From UBA7672 sp047601145 (GTDB taxonomy: Bacteria; Pseudomonadota; Alphaproteobacteria; Caulobacterales; Hyphomonadaceae), in NCBI GenBank assembly GCA_047601145.1, contig JASGJW010000005.1:404549-468548 (forward strand): a stretch of DNA of 64,000 nt, given 5' to 3'. Below are positions 62,077-64,000 of this stretch, piece by piece. Each line of letters opens with the position of its first letter. The stretch's first letter is position 1. Made by a program: the position numbers and the translations under genes. A model generated the notes under the pieces. The model was not told the DNA's origin, did no database searches, and saw nothing but the letters and a program-made list of their open reading frames with translations.

Positions 62077-62501
62077 TTACTTCGGTCCGATGATAAGAGA
62101 CTCACCCAGAATACGCAGATGAAAGAGGTTATCCAGCGACGAGCATATGTAGATAGCAGGCAGACCTTGCCCCTTAACTGCGGGAGTGTGTTCGACAGAA
62201 AGCGGTTCGCAATCTCGCGTCGCCGATGACGATTGTCAAATGATCGGGACGAATGCGCTTTGACTACGCATCCCAGCAGAACACTCTAGACAAGACCAGC
62301 TCGCATCGCCAAGAGATTCCGGTGCCAGATTAGCGTCCAATTCAGTCACTCGGCTTCGTAAATAGTTCCTCTGTTTTCCCCACTTCGTTCGCTTCTAATT
62401 GAGCTGAGAACAGCTTAGGGGTATGTGATTTGCTTCCGACTTTCTTCGCTCGGTTCTTCCTGTCAGGGTGAGCAACCCTGATCATCACAATGGAGGCGAA
62501 C
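62077..62501. other. Non-coding stretch before glycine-zipper gene
   Basis: About 425 bases, AT-richer than the rest of the window, with no convincing gene (the minus-strand frame at 62342-62536 lacks any family sense). It must hold the promoters of the divergent PEP-CTERM and glycine-zipper genes, and ends with a hairpin at 62463-62481. Confidence 0.45.
62463..62481. promoter_or_regulatory. Leader hairpin before the glycine-zipper gene
   Basis: A perfect 7-bp stem (62463-62469 with 62475-62481) and 5-base loop, followed 20 bases later by the GGAGGCG ribosome-binding site and ATG 62502. Possible operator or 5' UTR control element. Confidence 0.35.
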
Positions 62502-62992
62502 ATGTCCACGAAGAAGCAGATAGACAGAGCTGACAACGCTGACCCGATTACCGGTGAGCCTGGTGGCGCACCCTGTTGGAGCCGGCTTGGGTGCTGCAGC
62601 GGGCGGAGCAGCGGCGGGGGCTGCGGCCGGCGCGTTTACCGGACCAATTGGAGCCGCTGTAGGTGCCGTGGTGGGCGGGGTAGCAGGCGGACTTGCGGGC
62701 AAAGAGGTGGCCGAACGCTTTGACCCGACGCGCGAGAGAGCGCTCTTACTGGCGTGAAAACTACCAAAATCGCGACTATTACGATGACGCGGTTACATAC
62801 GATTCGATTGCTCCGGCCTATCAGCACGGCTGGGAGTCCCGGGCCCGGTATCCGGATCAATCCTTCGATGAAGCAGAGCCGCTTTTGCAGGCGGACTGGG
62901 AGAAGAAGACCAATCGAGAGCTTGCTTGGGAACGTGTGCGTCTCGCCTCACGAGACGCCTGGGAACACGTGGAGCGACTTGAAGATCGGTGA
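62502..62992 (+). pseudogene. Glycine-zipper protein, frame-broken
   Basis: From ATG 62502 (ribosome-binding site GGAGGCG) reads STKKQIDRADNADPITGEPG. Removing a base near 62561 continues to AHPVGAGLGAAAGGAAAGAA and further Gly/Ala repeats, then EVAERFDPTRE; another correction near 62740 continues to SYWRENYQNRDYYDDAV and DWEKKTNRELAWERVRL to the stop at 62992. A conserved family of glycine-zipper envelope proteins with an acidic tail, as I recall from planctomycetes and proteobacteria. A Rho-independent terminator follows. Two frame changes show poor sequence or decay. Confidence 0.65.
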
Positions 62993-63336
62993 CGATGTTG
63001 ATAACTGGCAAGGGCGGAAGGGCTTCGGTCCTCCCGTCCTTTTTTTATTGGCTGCACTTCCCAGCGGAGTTTAGGACACTGCCTACTTCTCTGAAAGAGG
63101 TGACGCCGAGACGGCCGAAATGCTACTATCTGACTGGGCGCCGGTCATGTAGACGTGCGAATTGTCTGGAGTACTAGTGACGCTCAAATACGGTGGGCGG
63201 AAGCTTCCAGCTTGCCCATTGAGTTAGTTCGGGCAAAGCTGGAAATTCGTCGCGGCAGCGACAACTGCCGCAGATGCACATCGCAGGCTTGAACGCTGCG
63301 ATCCTTGGATTGCCTTGCTTCCGGCATCGACGTGAG
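62993..63336. other. Intergenic stretch with terminator, no gene
   Basis: About 340 bases between the glycine-zipper gene and the end of a minus-strand helical gene. It contains the hairpin terminator at 63012-63047 and nothing else that I recognise. Confidence 0.5.
63012..63047 (+). terminator. Rho-independent terminator
   Basis: GGGCGGAAGG pairs with CCTCCCGTCC (9 of 10 pairs, one G-T wobble) around an 8-base loop, followed by a run of seven or eight T. It starts 20 bases after the glycine-zipper stop, the right place for its transcript. Confidence 0.8.
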
Positions 63337-63789
63337 CTATTCCCTCAAAACGCGTTTTGCATATTGCAATCGCCGTTTCTACAACCGAGTGCTGACGATC
63401 AGCCCTCTCGATTAGCTTCGGCAAATCAAATTCCTTGAGATTGGTGGAGTGCTGGAGAGCCTTCCACAGTGCGGCCTTTCCAAAAGATCCCAGGCTGAGC
63501 ACTTCCAACGCTTCGAATATACTAAAGGCGTCATTGCTAAGTTGCAGTTTCATCCTGCCGATTTTTTGCGTCAACCAAGCGGAAGCCTCCTTCAGCACGC
63601 CAGGACTTGACTCAAGGCGTGAAAGAAAGCCCTGTAGTACTGCCTATTTTTCTATTTCGATCAGCAGCCCAGCTGCAAACTGTGATAAAGGCTCGTCAAG
63701 GTTCTGCTTAGAGAGATCCGATAGCAACGACGTTGCGAACTAGGGCCGGCCAAGTGATCGTGTAGATAAGTCGCCAGATTGACTGCCAT
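63337..63789 (-). pseudogene. Small helical protein (ferritin-like repeat), frame-broken
   Basis: Read from ATG 63789 with GGGGAAG before it: MAVNLATYLHDHLAG, then in other frames NLDEPLSQFAAGLLIEIEK, VLKEASAWLTQKIGRMKLQL, FGKAALWKAL, and an end KRRLQYAKRVLRE at a stop at 63337. About 150 residues, all helical, of a family I recall from planctomycetes and proteobacteria without function. At least two or three frame changes. The end of the frame at 63224 given by a plain reading is not the true one. Confidence 0.55.
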
Positions 63790-64000
63790 TGTTTCAACTT
63801 CCCCAGCTCTGATCGTGTCGAGAAGGATTCGATAGCTGAGTCAGTGTGCTAAAAGTCTCCTGCGTCAACTCGGTCCCGGATAGGAAGATTGGAGCCGAGC
63901 AGTTAAATTACGGTAACAACACGACGACTCTCGCAACGGCGGCATCGAGGCACCGGCCCTACCAGATGCGTGTAAGGCCTCCTAACGAACCTTTGATTCT
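63790..64000. other. Window end, nothing recognised
   Basis: No convincing reading frame, RNA gene or hairpin is seen in the last 210 bases. It may hold the upstream region of the minus-strand helical gene. Confidence 0.4.

Noticed and set aside
62342..62536. 64-residue minus-strand frame before the glycine-zipper gene
   Set aside because: Overlaps the ribosome-binding site and start of the plus-strand gene and has no family-like features.

Overview
The window reads as chromosomal DNA of a GC-rich alphaproteobacterium of the Caulobacterales/Hyphomonadaceae type. The clearest pointers are the cell-cycle kinase gene cckA directly downstream of fliQ-fliR-flhB (the arrangement known from Caulobacter), a small DUF6614-type gene between gltD and gltB, the Anbu/transglutaminase/alpha-E/ATP-grasp operon, and a dense cluster of GANTC (CcrM-type) sites in front of cckA. 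I saw no rRNA, tRNA, CRISPR array, insertion sequence or prophage. The last about 6.4 kb (from about 57.6 kb) looks foreign: lower GC, planctomycete-type proteins, and a broken reading frame in every gene.

Layout. 0-10 kb: secreted M20 peptidase, PhoD-like phosphatase, HNH nuclease, AlkA-like glycosylase, a pair of related membrane proteins beside a TlpA-like thioredoxin and a large secreted protein, a lipase-like hydrolase, and an NDUFA9-type dehydrogenase. 10-19 kb: envelope lipid genes (Amj-type lipid II flippase and UppP) and the complete NADPH-glutamate synthase operon gltD-DUF6614-gltB. 18.4-26.6 kb: an accessory stretch of small and decayed genes, including three copies of the 5' end of a GFA (CENP-V) gene of which only one is intact, an ankyrin-tailed secreted protein with an internal duplication, two related membrane proteins, a truncated esterase and a frameshifted glycosidase. 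26.6-30.6 kb: the Anbu operon. 30.7-38.3 kb: queG, mtgA, a DUF5694 lipoprotein, a TPR protein, and a GT4-GT9 glycosyltransferase pair.

38.4-45.3 kb is the translation block infC ... rpmI-rplT-pheS-pheT, with infC starting at ATC and separated from rpmI by two small lipoprotein genes and a glycosyltransferase. 45.3-50.3 kb is fliQ-fliR-flhB-cckA (minus strand). 50.4-54.1 kb holds an HtrA/DegQ protease followed by an OmpR/EnvZ-type two-component pair, which together look like an envelope-stress module. 54.4-57.5 kb has a large ferritin-like/ferredoxin/double-CDGSH fusion protein and a frameshifted LysR regulator.

57.6-64 kb: a secreted tandem nitrilase, a PEP-CTERM protein with dockerin-like repeats, a glycine-zipper protein with a clear terminator, and a small helical protein. 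All are recognisable by eye but none is in a single frame. I interpret this as a low-coverage or chimeric contig end rather than ordinary gene decay; that is an inference to be tested with read mapping.
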